From Flavobacterium fragile (GTDB taxonomy: Bacteria; Bacteroidota; Bacteroidia; Flavobacteriales; Flavobacteriaceae): DNA of 64,000 bases. The stretch spans positions 62,001 through 126,000 of the forward strand of contig NZ_JAMLJN010000004.1 in the NCBI RefSeq assembly GCF_023634865.1, given 5' to 3'. Each line of letters begins with the position of its first letter. The first letter of the stretch is position 1. A program made the position numbers and the translations under genes. The notes below the pieces were generated by a model, which saw only the letters and a program-made list of their open reading frames with translations, was not told the origin of the DNA and made no database searches. Shown here piece after piece: positions 9,025 through 18,029 of the stretch.

Positions 9025-9060
9025 AATCCCAAACTCTTAATTGAATTTGGGATTTTTTTA
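9025..9060 (+). terminator. Terminator after the DUF3276 gene
   Basis: AATCCCAAA (9025-9033) pairs with TTTGGGATT (9046-9054) and is followed by seven T. The stem is identical in sequence to the one after the lpd gene at 54409-54436. Confidence 0.85.
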
Positions 9061-9097
9061 TCGCATTTGTGAATCGTTTTGAACTGATAAAATACAA

Positions 9098-9487
9098 TTA
9101 TTTAACAACTGGCTTATTTTCACTTTTCCAATTGGTAATTCCACCTTCTAAGTCGGAAATAGTTTTGAAACCTAATTCTTTTAATCTCGCAGAAGCTTTT
9201 GCACTTCTTCCACCCGATTTGCAATACACCATAACGGGTTTTTCTTTATCCAAACCAGCTACTTTAGCATCAAAATCTTCTGCCGTAACGTCAATGTTAA
9301 TCGCATTTTCTAAATGACCTTCTGAAAATTCTTCAGGTGTACGAACATCTAACAATTGTACATTTGGTTGTTTCAATTTCGTTTCGTATTTGGAAACTTC
9401 TAAAACTTGAACTCCTTCAGTTTGTGTTTTCATACACGATGTCATTCCAAACATAAGTACGACTAAACTTAATACTTTTAATTTCAT
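9098..9487 (-). CDS. Rhodanese-like lipoprotein
   Basis: 129-residue exported single-domain rhodanese. The signal peptide ends LMFGMTSC (lipidated Cys at about residue 18), followed by a rhodanese domain with VQLLDVRTPEEFSEGHLENAINID and the active-site loop YCKSGGRS, including the catalytic Cys. It could transfer sulfane sulfur or act in thiol chemistry in the periplasm. The next minus-strand gene upstream is thioredoxin, 35 bases away, so a shared redox or sulfur role and co-transcription are plausible. Confidence 0.9.
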   Translation of the reverse strand: MKLKVLSLVVLMFGMTSCMKTQTEGVQVLEVSKYETKLKQPNVQLLDVRTPEEFSEGHLENAINIDVTAEDFDAKVAGLDKEKPVMVYCKSGGRSAKASARLKELGFKTISDLEGGITNWKSENKPVVK

Positions 9488-9522
9488 TATTTTTACTTTT
9501 TAGATTTATAAACTTACGAAAA

Positions 9523-9825
9523 CTAATTCAAATGTTGGTTCACAATTGAGGTTAAATCTCTTGCACTTAAAACACCAGATTGTCTCCACAGCATCTTACC
9601 CGTTTTAAAAAGCATCAAAGTAGGAACACCACGAACCATAAAATGACTCGCTAAATCTTGATGCTGGTCTACATTTACTTTAATTATTTTAACAGAATCT
9701 TTCAAATCCGCTTTTACTTCTTGTAAAATTGGAGACATCATTTTACATGGTCCACACCAATCTGCATAAAAATCAACTAATACCAAAACATTTCCGTTGA
9801 TAATATCATTAAATTTTGCATTCAT
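9523..9825 (-). CDS. trxA: Thioredoxin
   Basis: 100-residue cytoplasmic thioredoxin with the WCGPCK active site (DFYADWCGPCKMMSP) and the cis-proline region VRGVPTLMLF. A longer frame reaching 9912 exists, but its extra 29 residues (Cys- and Tyr-rich) resemble no thioredoxin and overlap the palindrome at 9899-9912 in front of hemN. MNAKFNDII at 9825 is the natural start. It lies just upstream of, and probably with, the rhodanese lipoprotein gene and is divergent from hemN. Confidence 0.94.
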   Translation of the reverse strand: MNAKFNDIINGNVLVLVDFYADWCGPCKMMSPILQEVKADLKDSVKIIKVNVDQHQDLASHFMVRGVPTLMLFKTGKMLWRQSGVLSARDLTSIVNQHLN

Positions 9826-9898
9826 AACATTTAATTTACTACGCAAAGATAAAATACAACTGTAACGTTTACTGTAATATTTGTTACATAATTCTGAT

Positions 9899-9912
9899 AT
9901 GATAATTATCAT
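9899..9912. promoter_or_regulatory. FNR/CRP-type palindrome in front of hemN
   Basis: A perfect 14-base palindrome, ATGATAATTATCAT, contains the TGATnnnnATCA core of FNR/CRP-family sites. Its centre (9905.5) lies about 42 bases before the start of transcription expected from the TAAGTTTG box at 9935-9942. That is the class II activator position, and no TTG -33 element is present there. Oxygen-dependent control of hemN by a CRP/FNR-family protein is therefore an inference from sequence and position. Confidence 0.6.
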
Positions 9913-9934
9913 TTTTTATAATGGTGAAGCCTCT

Positions 9935-9942
9935 TAAGTTTG
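9935..9942 (+). promoter_or_regulatory. -7 box TAAGTTTG of hemN
   Basis: Matches TAnnTTTG. It lies downstream of an in-frame ATG at 9921, which rules out that ATG as the hemN start and supports ATG 9966. Confidence 0.6.
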
Positions 9943-9965
9943 TAGAGTGCAAAAATTATATCATC

Positions 9966-11330
9966 ATGTCGGTTTCTTTAGTTCAAAAGTATAACGTTCC
10001 AGGCCCAAGATACACTAGTTATCCCACTGTTCCTTATTGGGAAGAAGACAAATTCCACTTAGAAGATTGGAAACAAACCTTATTACAATCCTTCAAAGAA
10101 TCGAATGCTAAAGAAGGAATTAGCTTGTATATTCACCTGCCATTTTGTGAGAGCTTGTGTACTTTTTGTGGTTGTAACAAAAGAATTACAAAACGACATG
10201 AAGTAGAAGACCCTTACATCACAGCCGTAATCAAAGAATGGAAATTATATTGCGATTTATTTCCAAGAAAACCTATAATTAAAGAAATTCACTTAGGTGG
10301 TGGAACTCCTACTTTTTTCTCTACGGAAAACTTGGAACGTTTGATCAATGGAATATTTCAATACGCAACGAAAGCTGAGGAACATGAATTCAGTTTTGAA
10401 GGACATCCAAACAATACTACAAAACACCATTTACAAAAATTATATGATTTGGGCTTTAGAAGAGTAAGTTTTGGGGTGCAAGATTATTCGCCTAAAGTTC
10501 AAGAAGCTATTCATAGAGTCCAACCTTTTCACAATGTTGCAAAAGTTACCTTTTGGGCAAAAGAAATTGGATATACTTCCATTGGTCACGATTTAATTTT
10601 TGGGCTTCCATTCCAAACTTTAGCAGACGTAAAAGACACGATTGATAAAACAAAATCATTACAACCAGACCGATTAGCCTTCTATAGCTATGCTCATGTG
10701 CCTTGGATTAAAGGAAATGGACAACGTGGTTTTAAAGATGAAGATTTACCTAAAGACGATGAAAAACGAATGCTATATGAAGAAGGTAAAAAACAATTAG
10801 CCCAAAATGGGTATCATGAAATCGGAATGGACCACTTTGCTTTAGAAAATGATAGCATGTACAATTCTTTTAAAAACGGAACTTTGCATCGCAATTTCAT
10901 GGGTTACACGGCTTCAAAAACGAAATTGATGATAGGTTTAGGCGTTTCTTCAATTAGTGATAGTTGGTACAGTTTTGCTCAAAACGAAAAAACTATTGAA
11001 GATTACTACACCCATTTAGAAGAAGACCAATTGCCAATTTTCAGAGGTCATGTCTTAAATTCTGAAGACTTAATAATTAGAAAACACATCTTAAATTTGA
11101 TGTGCCAATTCACTACTTCTTGGAAAGACGAAGCATTGGATTTTCCTGAATTACCTTCAGTATTAGCTAGTTTAGAAGAAATGCAAGACGATGGCTTATT
11201 GACTATTAAAGATAAAACGATTACCGTAACCGAAAAAGGAAAACCTTTCGTTAGAAATATTTGTATGGCATTCGATTTACGTTTAATCAGAAAAGCACCA
11301 GAGACAAAATTGTTTTCAATGACAATCTAA
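9966..11330 (+). CDS. hemN: Oxygen-independent coproporphyrinogen III dehydrogenase
   Basis: 454-residue radical SAM enzyme that converts coproporphyrinogen III to protoporphyrinogen IX without oxygen in haem synthesis. It starts MSVSLVQKYNVPGPRYTSYPT, the canonical HemN N-terminus. The cluster-binding motif is FCESLCTFCGCNKR (CxxxCxxC plus the extra Cys typical of true HemN). Further blocks are EIHLGGGTPTFF, FEGHPNNTT, RVSFGVQDY and the C-terminal HemN domain with FMGYTASKT. This separates it from HemW-type proteins, which lack the extra Cys. An FNR-like box upstream suggests induction at low oxygen. Confidence 0.96.
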   Translation: MSVSLVQKYNVPGPRYTSYPTVPYWEEDKFHLEDWKQTLLQSFKESNAKEGISLYIHLPFCESLCTFCGCNKRITKRHEVEDPYITAVIKEWKLYCDLFPRKPIIKEIHLGGGTPTFFSTENLERLINGIFQYATKAEEHEFSFEGHPNNTTKHHLQKLYDLGFRRVSFGVQDYSPKVQEAIHRVQPFHNVAKVTFWAKEIGYTSIGHDLIFGLPFQTLADVKDTIDKTKSLQPDRLAFYSYAHVPWIKGNGQRGFKDEDLPKDDEKRMLYEEGKKQLAQNGYHEIGMDHFALENDSMYNSFKNGTLHRNFMGYTASKTKLMIGLGVSSISDSWYSFAQNEKTIEDYYTHLEEDQLPIFRGHVLNSEDLIIRKHILNLMCQFTTSWKDEALDFPELPSVLASLEEMQDDGLLTIKDKTITVTEKGKPFVRNICMAFDLRLIRKAPETKLFSMTI

Positions 11331-11349
11331 AATCGCTATTTTTTCTTGA

Positions 11350-13176
11350 TTACTCATACTTTACATAAGCAGGTTTAGATAATTGGAAATCATAGAGTGT
11401 TAAACTGGTATTTTCAAAAGAATTAAATTTCATAATATTATCGCCTTCAAATGGAATTGTTGGATAATACGAAAATGAAATCTGAAAGCTGTTAAAAACC
11501 AAGAAGTCATTGTTAATTAAAGCTCCAATGCTAAATTTGGGATAAACCTTGCTTGAAAACAAAGCCTTTTCATCAGCTAAAGAACCTAAAGTAATATTGA
11601 AATACGGACTAAATCGAAATCCGTACCAATTTCCTGGAATGTAGGATTGTGTTTGAAAAGATAAGGTCCACTTTTGTGTACCATTCAATCGGTTATTAAA
11701 ACCAGACAAACCTTCTTCTTCTAAAAGTGTTAATCTGTCTTTGAAAGAAACATCGCGATTGTTCCCCCAAACATAAGTAGGTTTAAAAAATTGTCTAAAT
11801 CGCCAGGAACCTAAAGAAAATAAGGGACTGAAATAATTAAAGCCTAACTTAAAAGTTGTTTGCTCAGTAAATTTAGAATCATAAAAACTTCCCCACTCTG
11901 CAAAACCACTTGCATATCCAAAAGTGAATTTTTTCCCGTAAGAAAGGGTCAAACCAGTATACAGTCTAGAGTTATTATTTTTATCTTGATGTCCAATTAT
12001 CAAAGCAATATTTTCTCCGTAAGGAATGTCTTCAACGATATCATAATTGAAAATAAATTTATCTTGATAGAATTTTTGTCTCGAAATACCTAACATTCCG
12101 ATCCAATTCTTTTCGTTAGAAAAATAATTTGATGGATCTAAAATAACATCTGGTGATCGACCAAATCGCTTTTCATTATAAGTCAGAGCAACAATTAAAT
12201 TCCTGTAATACCGCTCAGAATTAGATTTTGAATTAATTTTGATAGCTCTTCCATACCAATATTCTTGAAAATCAAAGGAAAAACTAGATGATTGAATTGT
12301 ATCATTTACTGGAAAAATTTCTGTCAATAATTGATTTTCAAAATAAAATCCACCAGCATTTTGAGTAATAACAGAATAAAAAGGTCGATTAATATTGATA
12401 CTTCTTCTGCTATCATTATCAAACTCTTTCGCATAATTCAAATCCAATCTCGTGAAAGTATTTTTTATATTATTTATTGTATACTGACCATAAACGGCTT
12501 TTTCCTTGGTGTCAAATCGTCTTTTAAAATTTCCACTTATCAAATGTCCGTATCCTAAGATATTTCGTTCCGTTAATTTTATACTTCCATCTGTAGATGA
12601 CAGACTTCCAGTAGGAATTAAAGACCAAGAGTCTAAAACCCTTACTTTTAAATCTATAGAATCTTTATTATTAGATATTTCTACAGGAACAATTGCTACT
12701 TCTCTAATGTAGCGCTGACTTCTAATTAAACGTTCAGATTCATACAATAACTTTGCATCCAAACTATCATGTTTTTTCAATAGCATGATATTGCGAATCG
12801 TAATTTCTTTTGTTTTTATGTGTGCTGAATTTCCGATTTTCTCATATTTTTTCTTAGGAATCTTTTTCTCATCTGAAACCGAAAATCCAAAAGGATCAAG
12901 AGTTTCTATGGTTATATTCCGAATTATTTTTCCTTCCTGATGTTTTTTTACCACTTTAAGTTCTTTCTTAGGCTTAAAGGGTATTAATTCATCAACTTTA
13001 AGTGCAGATTCCCTGAAAATTAATTTGTAAACAAAACGAGAAAATTTATTTTTTTTTGAAAAATCATTAATTCCTTGATAAACCGATATACTATCGCCTT
13101 TTCTGTCGATAGTCTGTGCATTTCCTTTCGAGGAAATTACAAGTACCAGAAAAAGAAGTGCGTAATATTTAAACAT
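11350..13176 (-). CDS. Outer-membrane beta-barrel protein with POTRA-like N-terminus
   Basis: 608-residue exported protein: signal peptide ends ISSKGNAQ (about residue 21). Residues about 80-185 look POTRA-like (IIRNITIETLDPFG and RYIREVAIVPVEISNNKDSIDLKVRVLDSWS). The remainder alternates in the pattern of beta strands of a barrel, with many aromatic belt residues, ending in a C-terminal aromatic-rich strand. It resembles the BamA/TamA/D15 class at low similarity. A role in outer-membrane protein or lipid handling is possible, but the specific function is not known. It converges on hemN with only 19 bases between. Confidence 0.75.
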   Translation of the reverse strand: MFKYYALLFLVLVISSKGNAQTIDRKGDSISVYQGINDFSKKNKFSRFVYKLIFRESALKVDELIPFKPKKELKVVKKHQEGKIIRNITIETLDPFGFSVSDEKKIPKKKYEKIGNSAHIKTKEITIRNIMLLKKHDSLDAKLLYESERLIRSQRYIREVAIVPVEISNNKDSIDLKVRVLDSWSLIPTGSLSSTDGSIKLTERNILGYGHLISGNFKRRFDTKEKAVYGQYTINNIKNTFTRLDLNYAKEFDNDSRRSININRPFYSVITQNAGGFYFENQLLTEIFPVNDTIQSSSFSFDFQEYWYGRAIKINSKSNSERYYRNLIVALTYNEKRFGRSPDVILDPSNYFSNEKNWIGMLGISRQKFYQDKFIFNYDIVEDIPYGENIALIIGHQDKNNNSRLYTGLTLSYGKKFTFGYASGFAEWGSFYDSKFTEQTTFKLGFNYFSPLFSLGSWRFRQFFKPTYVWGNNRDVSFKDRLTLLEEEGLSGFNNRLNGTQKWTLSFQTQSYIPGNWYGFRFSPYFNITLGSLADEKALFSSKVYPKFSIGALINNDFLVFNSFQISFSYYPTIPFEGDNIMKFNSFENTSLTLYDFQLSKPAYVKYE

Positions 13177-13298
13177 TACAATGATAAACTAGTCTTTTAC
13201 AAAAATATTGTACAAAAGTCTAAAGTACTAATAAATTAACCAAAAACTAGCAATTTGGTGTTAGATAAGGTAGCAAATACGATTCAAAAAACTTTCCT

Positions 13299-13306
13299 TA
13301 CCTTTG
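13299..13306 (+). promoter_or_regulatory. -7 box TACCTTTG of the DEAD-box helicase gene
   Basis: Matches TAnnTTTG; the ATG at 13328 is 21 bases downstream. An alternative TTG start overlapping the box (13304) is thereby excluded. Confidence 0.5.
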
Positions 13307-13327
13307 CGAACAATTTTATTTACACAT

Positions 13328-14674
13328 ATGAAAACTTTCTTAGAATTCGATTTACCAAAATCATTACAAAAAGCATTAGACGAATTAGGTTTTGTGCACG
13401 CTACACCTATTCAAGAAAAATCGCATGCTGTAATTCTATCAGGAAGAGACGTAATGGGAATTGCACAAACGGGAACAGGCAAAACTTTCGCCTACTTATT
13501 ACCTATTTTAAAACAATGGAAATTTCAAAATAATGAATCACCAAGAGTGGTTATCTTGGTTCCAACACGTGAATTAGTAGTGCAAGTTGCAGAAGAAGTG
13601 GAAAAACTAACCAAATACATGAGTGTGCGAACACTTGGAATTTATGGTGGTGTAAACATTAATACACAACGAAAAGCACTAGCTGAAGGAGTGGATATTT
13701 TAGTAGGAACGCCAGGTCGTGTAATGGATTTAGCGCTTGACGGTGTTTTACGTTTTGATGCCTTGCAAAAATTAGTCATTGACGAGTTTGACGAAATCTT
13801 AAACTTAGGGTTCCGTGCTCAATTAACGTCAATATTGACCATGATGCGTGGCAAAAAACAAAACATATTATTCTCGGCAACCATGACCGAAGAAGTAGAT
13901 GAAATGTTAGACGAATATTTCGATTTTCCAGAAGAAGTTTCCTTAGCTCCAAGTGGAACTCCGTTAGAACAAATCGAACAAATTGTATACCAAGTTCCGA
14001 ATTTCTTAACCAAATTAAATTTACTAAAACACCTAATTCGCGAAACTGAGGGAATGGACCGTGTGTTGATTTTCGTAAACAACAAACGTATTGTAGAATT
14101 GGTTTCCGAAACCTTAGAAAGCGAATTTCCAGAGCAATTTGGAGTTATTCACTCGAATAAATCACAAAACTATCGTTTGAATACGATGGCAGCTTTTCAA
14201 GCGGGCGAATTAAGAGGTTTAGTAACTACCGATATTATGGCGCGAGGTTTAGATATTTCCGATATCACCCATGTTATTAACTTACAATTTACCGAAGAAC
14301 CTGAAAAATACATGCACCGTATCGGTAGAACAGGTCGAGCTGATAAAACCGGTGTTGCCATAAGTTTGATTTCGCCAAGTGAAGTAGAACCAAAAATTGA
14401 GGTAGAATTATTAATGAATACCGAAATCAAAGAACTTCCTATTCCAGAAGATTTAAAAATAGAAGAACGCTATTTAGACTTCGAAAAGGAAAAGAAAAAA
14501 ATGAAGTTCTTACTAAAAACCCCTAAAAAAGAAGGTGGCGATGCTTTCCATCAAAAGAAAGACAAAAACAAAAAAGTCAACCTAGGCGGTCCAGGAAAAC
14601 GTACTCCAAGAAAAACAGAATCCAGAAACCGAGCTGTGGAAAGAAAACGCGCGGAGAAGAAAAAGAAAAGGTAA
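13328..14674 (+). CDS. DEAD-box RNA helicase
   Basis: 448-residue ATP-dependent RNA helicase. Motifs in order: Q-motif (FVHATPIQEKS), motif I AQTGTGKT, Ia PTRELVVQV, GG, Ib TPGRVMD, motif II DEFD (in place of DEAD), motif III SAT, motif IV IFVNNK, motif V TDIMARGLDI, and motif VI HRIGRTGR. A Lys/Arg-rich tail (about 390-448) probably adds RNA affinity. Members act in ribosome assembly, mRNA decay or cold adaptation; which applies is not visible. DEFD at motif II is a minor variant also seen in other bacterial homologues. Confidence 0.94.
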   Translation: MKTFLEFDLPKSLQKALDELGFVHATPIQEKSHAVILSGRDVMGIAQTGTGKTFAYLLPILKQWKFQNNESPRVVILVPTRELVVQVAEEVEKLTKYMSVRTLGIYGGVNINTQRKALAEGVDILVGTPGRVMDLALDGVLRFDALQKLVIDEFDEILNLGFRAQLTSILTMMRGKKQNILFSATMTEEVDEMLDEYFDFPEEVSLAPSGTPLEQIEQIVYQVPNFLTKLNLLKHLIRETEGMDRVLIFVNNKRIVELVSETLESEFPEQFGVIHSNKSQNYRLNTMAAFQAGELRGLVTTDIMARGLDISDITHVINLQFTEEPEKYMHRIGRTGRADKTGVAISLISPSEVEPKIEVELLMNTEIKELPIPEDLKIEERYLDFEKEKKKMKFLLKTPKKEGGDAFHQKKDKNKKVNLGGPGKRTPRKTESRNRAVERKRAEKKKKR

Positions 14675-14689
14675 TATTTTAATGGTCAG

Positions 14690-14806
14690 TAGTCAGTTTT
14701 AGGTTGTCAGCAAAAATCCGCATAAATTTCACAAATCCTTGTCATCCGCGTTCCAAAAAACCACCACCCTACATTTTCTGAATTCTAAATTCTAAATTCT
14801 AAATTG
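14690..14806. repeat. Spacer with four TTCTAAA heptamers
   Basis: The gap between the helicase and the BatA-like gene ends with four tandem 7-base units at 14776-14803 (TTCTGAA once, TTCTAAA three times). It is preceded by an imperfect repeat-like stretch with two ATCCGC motifs (from about 14717). No coding capacity. It looks like a scattered intergenic repeat, but other copies are not in this window. Confidence 0.5.
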
Positions 14807-14838
14807 AATTTCGTACTTTTGACAAATTCTAATTATAA

Positions 14839-16764
14839 ATGCAGTTCAAACATCCAGAAATTCTCTATTTCCTTTTTCTGTTGGTTATACCAATTTTGGT
14901 GCATTTATTTCAATTACGACGTTTTAAGAAAGAATATTTTACCAACGTAAAGCTGCTTAAAGAACTTCAAATTCAAACTAGAAAAAGTTCTAAAATCAAG
15001 AAATGGTTGTTGTTAGCTACTCGCCTATTGTTGTTAACTTGTTTAATTTTAGCGTTTGCCCAACCTTTTTTTGACGCCAAAGACACTACAAACAAAGGAA
15101 ATGAACTTATCATTTTATTAGACAACTCGTTTTCGATGCAAGCCAAAGGGGCTAAAGGCGAATTGCTAAAAAGAAGCATTCAAGATTTATTAGAAGAATT
15201 ACCCGAAAACCAACAATTCTCATTACTTACGAATTCCGAAGTTTTTTGGGACATCGATATCAAATCGATTCAAAAAGAATTACAGAATTTAAAATATTCC
15301 GCAATGCCGTTTCAATTGGATTATTTGATTAATCAAGTCGAAACCAAAAAGAAAAATACCAAGAAAGACTACGTTATCATTACTGATGCCATTCAATCCG
15401 AAAGTAAAAAAGCATTGGATTTAGCAGAAAATAATGTAGTGTATTTCATCCAACCCGAAGCACAAAACAAAACCAACTTCAGTATTGATAAAGTTGCCAT
15501 TTCACAAGTTTTGGATCAGTTTTACGAATTGAAAATCACGCTTCAAGCTTTTGGTAAAACCGAAAATGAAGTGCCTCTTTCTGTATTCAGCAATAACAAA
15601 GCGATTGCAAAAACCATTGCAAAATTTGAAAATCAAAAAACAGAAATTGCAATCACCATTCCAAAAAACGACTTCCACGGAAATATCAGTATCGAAGATA
15701 ATAGCTTAAGCTACGACAACGATTACTATTTGAGCATTTCAAAACCAGAAAAAGCAAATGTAATTGCTATCGGAAATTCAGATAAAAACAATTTCTTAAG
15801 TCGCATTTTCACGGCTGACGAATTCAATTTCCAAAGCACGGAATTGACTACCTTAGATTATAATCAAATTGAAAATCAAGATGCGATTGTATTGAACGAA
15901 TTAGAAGATTTGCCAGTGGCTTTAGTAACGACACTAAAATCCTTCTACGAAAAAGGCGGTAATATTGTTTTGATTCCGAATGCGAAAAACACGCCAAGTC
16001 TATTAAATGCTTTCGCAAAAAACTTTGGTGGATTGAGTTATTCCCAACTTTCTACTTCTAGAAAACAAATCACTAAAATCAACTTTAATCATCCGTTATA
16101 TCAAACGGTTTTTGAGAAAAAAGTGAGTAATTTCCAATATCCAAATGTAAAAGAAAGTTTCACTTTATCAGGAATTACGAATATTTTACAATACGAAGAC
16201 AACTCGGTTTTTGTAGGTTCAACTACCAATCGATTAGGATCATTTTACGCTTTTTCGGCTCCGATTAATAAACAGAATAGCAACTTCCAAAATGCGCCAT
16301 TGATTGTTCCTACCTTTTACAACATGGGACAAAATCAAGGAAAAACGGGAATTAACGCTTATACTATTGGTGAAAACGAAAACCTAATTTTAGAAACAAT
16401 TTTAGCAAAAGACGAAGTGGTTTCAATACAAAAAGATGGTTATAGTTTCATTCCAATGCAACAAATTTTAAATACCAAATGTAAATTATCGTTTGGTGAC
16501 TATCCAGAAGAAGCAGGAAATTTTGATGTTATCAAAACCAACAATCCGTTAAAGAAAATCAGCTTTAACTATCCAAGAACTGAAAGCGATTTAACTCAAG
16601 TTTCGACTGCCAATTTTGAAAATTTCACCAAAGTTAACAACATAGCCACCGTTCTAAATGACATTGCTTCGGAACGCACAAGCAACGAAATTTGGAAATG
16701 GTTTATCATCGCAACACTACTATTTTTAATAACAGAACTACTAATCCAAAAATTTGTAAAATGA
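14839..16764 (+). CDS. BatA-like membrane protein with von Willebrand A domain
   Basis: 641-residue inner-membrane protein. The N-terminal BatA module has two transmembrane helices (about residues 8-25 and 58-78, FKHPEILYFLFLLVIPILVHL and LLATRLLLLTCLILAFAQPFF pattern). A vWA-like domain follows with the metal-ion-dependent adhesion motif LLDNSFSMQ at about residue 95. A long extracytoplasmic region ends in a C-terminal helix (WKWFIIATLLFLITELLIQKF). The function of these proteins is not known in detail; Bat proteins are linked to stress tolerance in Bacteroidota. The stop overlaps the start of the dihydroorotase-like gene (ATGA), so translation is coupled. Confidence 0.88.
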   Translation: MQFKHPEILYFLFLLVIPILVHLFQLRRFKKEYFTNVKLLKELQIQTRKSSKIKKWLLLATRLLLLTCLILAFAQPFFDAKDTTNKGNELIILLDNSFSMQAKGAKGELLKRSIQDLLEELPENQQFSLLTNSEVFWDIDIKSIQKELQNLKYSAMPFQLDYLINQVETKKKNTKKDYVIITDAIQSESKKALDLAENNVVYFIQPEAQNKTNFSIDKVAISQVLDQFYELKITLQAFGKTENEVPLSVFSNNKAIAKTIAKFENQKTEIAITIPKNDFHGNISIEDNSLSYDNDYYLSISKPEKANVIAIGNSDKNNFLSRIFTADEFNFQSTELTTLDYNQIENQDAIVLNELEDLPVALVTTLKSFYEKGGNIVLIPNAKNTPSLLNAFAKNFGGLSYSQLSTSRKQITKINFNHPLYQTVFEKKVSNFQYPNVKESFTLSGITNILQYEDNSVFVGSTTNRLGSFYAFSAPINKQNSNFQNAPLIVPTFYNMGQNQGKTGINAYTIGENENLILETILAKDEVVSIQKDGYSFIPMQQILNTKCKLSFGDYPEEAGNFDVIKTNNPLKKISFNYPRTESDLTQVSTANFENFTKVNNIATVLNDIASERTSNEIWKWFIIATLLFLITELLIQKFVK

Positions 16765-18020
16765 CGCAAGTTATTCTAAAACAAGCTAAAATTATCGACG
16801 CTTCAAGTCCGTTTCACAACCAAGTAATGGACATTAAAATTGAAAACGGAACGATAACTCAAATAGAAAAAGAAATCACAACTACTTCAGGCTTTGAAGT
16901 AATAAATATTCCAAATTTACATGTTTCTAAAGGTTGGATGGACAGTTCGGTTTCTTTTGGAGAGCCAGGCTACGAAGACCGCGAAACTATTGAAAACGGA
17001 TTAAAAGTCGCAGCCAAAAGCGGATTTACTGCTGTAGCGTTACAACCCAATTCTAATCCAACCATCGATAATCAAGCGCAAGTGCGATTTGTGTTAGACA
17101 GAGCTAAAAATCAAGCGACAACTTTATATCCCATCGGAGCCTTAACCAAAGGAAGCGAAGGAACGGATTTAGCGGAATTATTCGATATGAAAAACGCTGG
17201 CGCAATCGCTTTTGGCGATTATAATAAAGCGTTACAAAATGCTAACTTGCAAAAAATCGCTTTACAATATGTACAAGATTTCGATGGCATGCTGATTGCT
17301 TTTTGTCAAGATAGCACTTTAAAAGGAATTGGAATTGCAAATGAAGGAGTTATTAGTACGAAGCTAGGTATGAAAGGAATTCCCGCTTTAGCCGAAGAAT
17401 TACAAGTCGCTCGTAACTTATTTTTACTAGAATACACAGGAGGAAAATTACACATCCCAACGATTTCTACTAAAGGAAGTATTAAATTAATTAAAGAAGC
17501 AAAAGCAAAAGGATTACAAGTAACTTGTAGCGTTGCCGTTCACAATTTAGTTTTAAATGACGAAGTGTTAATGGGATTTGATACCCGATACAAAGTATTA
17601 CCTCCATTACGCGAAGAAGCAACCAGAAAAGCATTAGTTGAAGCGGTTTTAGATGGTACAATCGATTGCATCACTTCTGACCATAATCCGTTAGATATTG
17701 AACATAAGAAATTAGAATTCGATTTAGCTAAAGATGGAACCATTGGTTTAGAAAGTGCTTTTGGTGCTTTACTAACCATTTTACCACTTGAAGTTGTAGT
17801 TGAAAAATTAAATGCTAATAAACTGGTTTTCAATGTGGAAAATTCATCAATAATAAGTAACAACAAAGCCGATATTTCACTATTCACAACAGAAGAAAAT
17901 TGGACATTTGGAAAAGAAAACATCTTATCAAAATCTAAAAATTCGGCTTTCTTAGGACAAAAAATGAAAGGAAAAGCTATTGGAATTTTTAATAATGGTC
18001 AACTTATTTTAAACTCATAA
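16761..18020 (+). CDS. Dihydroorotase homologue lacking metal ligands
   Basis: 419-residue amidohydrolase-superfamily protein similar over its whole length to type I dihydroorotase (FGEPGYEDRETIENGLKVAAKSGFTAVALQPNSNPTIDN and TSDHNPLD). The metal-binding HxH that normally precedes the REPG-like motif is replaced by Ser-Val-Ser (MDSSVSFGEPG), and a second conserved His is Thr (LHIPTISTKGS). It keeps the Asp of SDHNP. It is therefore probably not an active zinc dihydroorotase, but a pseudo-enzyme such as the PyrC-prime subunits that support aspartate transcarbamoylase. The start ATG 16761 overlaps the stop of the BatA-like gene; a longer upstream frame has no similarity. Confidence 0.85.
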   Translation: MTQVILKQAKIIDASSPFHNQVMDIKIENGTITQIEKEITTTSGFEVINIPNLHVSKGWMDSSVSFGEPGYEDRETIENGLKVAAKSGFTAVALQPNSNPTIDNQAQVRFVLDRAKNQATTLYPIGALTKGSEGTDLAELFDMKNAGAIAFGDYNKALQNANLQKIALQYVQDFDGMLIAFCQDSTLKGIGIANEGVISTKLGMKGIPALAEELQVARNLFLLEYTGGKLHIPTISTKGSIKLIKEAKAKGLQVTCSVAVHNLVLNDEVLMGFDTRYKVLPPLREEATRKALVEAVLDGTIDCITSDHNPLDIEHKKLEFDLAKDGTIGLESAFGALLTILPLEVVVEKLNANKLVFNVENSSIISNNKADISLFTTEENWTFGKENILSKSKNSAFLGQKMKGKAIGIFNNGQLILNS

Positions 18021-18029
18021 TAATAAAAA

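Noticed and set aside
9826-9912. N-terminal extension of thioredoxin by 29 residues
   Set aside because: No similarity to thioredoxins or to a signal peptide (Cys, Tyr and Arg within it), and it covers the palindrome in front of hemN.
13255-13533. 92-codon open frame overlapping the helicase start
   Set aside because: Out of frame with the DEAD-box helicase, whose Q-motif and motif I lie in the other frame over the same bases.
17540-17923. 127-codon open frame on the minus strand
   Set aside because: Antisense to the dihydroorotase homologue; Ser-rich shadow frame.
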